Assembly: GCA_003251015.1 (NCBI GenBank)
Contig: QKIO01000299.1
Span: 1 to 39,770, forward strand
DNA length: 39,770 nucleotides
DNA from: Bacteroidales bacterium
GTDB lineage: Bacteria; Bacteroidota; Bacteroidia; Bacteroidales; Marinilabiliaceae
Reading direction: 5' to 3'
Shown one piece after another: positions 37,521 to 39,770 of this stretch (within the stretch, counting starts at the first letter, position 1; every line of letters starts with the position of its first letter). The translations under genes were made by a program, and so were the position numbers. Under the pieces are notes generated by a model that saw only the letters and a list, made by a program, of their open reading frames with translations, searched no databases and was not told the DNA's origin.

Positions 37521-39770
37521 CTACTCGACTACTCGTACTAAAGCACGTTTATCGATCTGGTCTCCATTAGCGTTTTTGCACAACACCCTCACCACAAAGT
37601 GACCAGAAGTGGATGGCAAGACGTATTCTTTACTTGAACCAGCAAACGAATCGGCCACAATCAACTCACCTAATACGGAATAAATCCTCACCGCAACTTG
37701 TTGTTGATACAAGGTGGAATTAACTTTTACCGTAACGCGATTTTCAACACCCGTAATGTCAATACCTGCGCTAGTAGCGGTTTCATCTTCAAGTAGTTCT
37801 TTAACATCTGTAGCTATCCCTTGAAATTTAAGCACAAACCGATCGTTGAAAGTACCTGCTTTAGACACAAAACGATACGTTGGTACTGATCTCATATTCT
37901 GTGTTATTCCAGTTTCCTTATCTACTAAATAAACAGGTGTTCCTGGCATAAAACTCTCAATGTTTGAGATGTTAAAATCCACATTTACATCACCACCAAC
38001 CTCTGCTGGCGTTTTAGAGGTGACAACCATACCTAATGGAATTTCATCCATGATTTTGGCATCAGGCATAATGCTAATGGCTAAGACATCATTACCCTTC
38101 AATGAATACAAGGCAGGTGCTTTTGATCCAGAATCATAACGTTTTTCTGAGTCAATGTTACTCTTATTATACGAACCAACAGAACGGAAAGCAATAACAG
38201 CCTCATCACTTGCAAAGCTATTGGTTAATGACATGCGTAACACATCAGACTCATCTTGAGTTGCAGATTTTAAACTACCAACACTGTGCAAACGAGCCCC
38301 TTTATTAATACCAAAGATACCCGCTTCATAACTTCTTACCCAGAATGCTTGTCCCGGAGCAATGTAACGCGAACCACCATTGACACTTAAATCTGTTTGT
38401 ACATTATAAATAGCAAACACACGTTCCGAGCCAGAAGTGGTGGTTACCCAAGTTGATTTAAGCGCCGAACCAAACTGAACATCGCTACGTTCCACATCAA
38501 TATAAGCAGCGTAAGGATTCCCAACAAGCAACCAAGCGTTTGTTAAAGGAATGGTATAATCACCATCGTGCAAAGCACCTGTATAAGCAACCGAAGCATC
38601 ATCCTTTAGATACACATTAATACCTTGCAAATCGCGCATGATTGCATTAAACCCAATAGTGTTTGATAGTACATTCCATGCAGAGCCAGTCCAATGATTT
38701 AGCTGAAACAAACTATTTACAGGCGTTCCAGACACGGTCAGATTGTTTACAAAGTCGTTATAACTAGGTGTTACTGGAAACCCAATGTACCAGAAACGCA
38801 TTTGATTATAATTCCATTTAGAGGTAATACTTCCTGATATCGGTTTATAATTAATTAATGACGTAGGTTGCGATACTGTGTTCTCAATCACTAACTGACC
38901 AGTACCTGCAATGGTTGTCACATCATTTAGATTAGCACGAGTACCTGGTTTTAATGTGAGTTTCGCTCCTGTTTGTATGGTTAGTTTATTTACCGATAAG
39001 GTACCACCATTAAGCACCGGAAACCCAGCACCACCAGATGGCGTAGTAGGAATAACCACATCTGTAGAGCCCGAAGGCACCGCACCAGTACTCCAATTCG
39101 TAGCAACACTCCAATCGTTGGTTAAACCAATCCAGTTGGTGGTATTAAGCACCACAGAGCCAATAGAGAAATAATTTCCATCTGTATACGCATTGTATGT
39201 TGTTGGATTTGTCAAAGTAATAGTTCCGTTGGCCACAGCATCTGCTATCGGCCCACCTACTTCATTCCATACGAAACCGCCGGTCTTACGCTCCACAATT
39301 CTTAAATTCGCACGCTCAGCAGATGACGATGGAACACCTGTTTCTGCATCCCAACGCACTTTAACTTTGGAGGTAGCCAAGTCTGGCCCTTTCACTTTCC
39401 AATACTCATTATAAATAAACTTAACATTACCTGTGAAGTTGTCACGATTAATGCCTGTATTGTAGTATTCTGCAGTCCACAAACCATAAGTACTAGTATT
39501 TAACAACTGAACAACGCCATAACGCCCAGATTTACCAACAGGAAAATTAAAATCCTGGTTTTGATTGATGTATTTATTTAATGGTCCTTCTACAAAAGAG
39601 CTTGCACCACCACCAACAATAGCCGCAGCCTCTGAATAAGTAAGTGTTAGGCTACCTGCTTGGGCATTAAGAATTCCATTGTTTAGACTAAGAACACGTT
39701 TTACTTCAGTAGGTGTTTCAAGCGTAACGCCAGCTGAATTATCCACTGTTAAATTATAAAATGAATTTCC
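37521..39770 (-). CDS. Large secreted/surface protein with T9SS type A-like C-terminal sorting domain; N-terminus beyond window
   Basis: Frame stays open to the window edge (GNSFYNLTV precedes the GTG used as start in the ORF track, so that start is artefactual). C-terminus VAVRIYSVLGELIVADSFAGSSKEYVLPSTSGHFVVRVLCKNANGDQIDKRALVRVVE matches the layout of T9SS type A CTDs. Confidence 0.8.
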   Translation of the reverse strand, partial: GNSFYNLTVDNSAGVTLETPTEVKRVLSLNNGILNAQAGSLTLTYSEAAAIVGGGASSFVEGPLNKYINQNQDFNFPVGKSGRYGVVQLLNTSTYGLWTAEYYNTGINRDNFTGNVKFIYNEYWKVKGPDLATSKVKVRWDAETGVPSSSAERANLRIVERKTGGFVWNEVGGPIADAVANGTITLTNPTTYNAYTDGNYFSIGSVVLNTTNWIGLTNDWSVATNWSTGAVPSGSTDVVIPTTPSGGAGFPVLNGGTLSVNKLTIQTGAKLTLKPGTRANLNDVTTIAGTGQLVIENTVSQPTSLINYKPISGSITSKWNYNQMRFWYIGFPVTPSYNDFVNNLTVSGTPVNSLFQLNHWTGSAWNVLSNTIGFNAIMRDLQGINVYLKDDASVAYTGALHDGDYTIPLTNAWLLVGNPYAAYIDVERSDVQFGSALKSTWVTTTSGSERVFAIYNVQTDLSVNGGSRYIAPGQAFWVRSYEAGIFGINKGARLHSVGSLKSATQDESDVLRMSLTNSFASDEAVIAFRSVGSYNKSNIDSEKRYDSGSKAPALYSLKGNDVLAISIMPDAKIMDEIPLGMVVTSKTPAEVGGDVNVDFNISNIESFMPGTPVYLVDKETGITQNMRSVPTYRFVSKAGTFNDRFVLKFQGIATDVKELLEDETATSAGIDITGVENRVTVKVNSTLYQQQVAVRIYSVLGELIVADSFAGSSKEYVLPSTSGHFVVRVLCKNANGDQIDKRALVRVVE

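Overview
39.8 kb chromosomal window from a Bacteroidota bacterium, judged from protein families, AT-rich TANNTTTG-like promoters and a T9SS-type surface protein. I cannot name the genus. The left half is a complete division and cell wall (dcw) cluster on the minus strand: mraZ-rsmH-ftsL-like-ftsI-murE-mraY-murD-ftsW-murG-murC-ftsQ-ftsA-ftsZ-GatB/YqeY. A pair of acyltransferase genes resembling the OlsA/OlsB (GlsA/GlsB) aminolipid pathway is divergent from mraZ. The remainder is mostly housekeeping: an SthA/Lpd-like flavoprotein, a serine hydrolase, a long PurF, a SPOR protein, tandem UspA, a PlsC-like acyltransferase, aspS, tadA, a hybrid histidine kinase, ettA, a response regulator-adenylate cyclase and hisS. 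A partial T9SS-like surface protein lies at the right edge and a partial lipoprotein, missing from the ORF track, at the left edge. Items most worth a second look: (i) a 21-bp tandem array at 761-897 whose only open frame (minus strand, no ATG) encodes a heptapeptide repeat LRA(S/G)LAY; (ii) a 10-bp-periodic AGTGG repeat in the mraZ leader resembling an MraZ operator; (iii) a flavoprotein that has lost both redox cysteines; (iv) a hybrid histidine kinase with an eroded ATP-binding domain but intact His and receiver; (v) a ~1 kb non-coding gap after hisS with nested inverted repeats. I did not find a convincing novel multi-gene system. No tRNA, rRNA, CRISPR array or intact mobile element was recognised.
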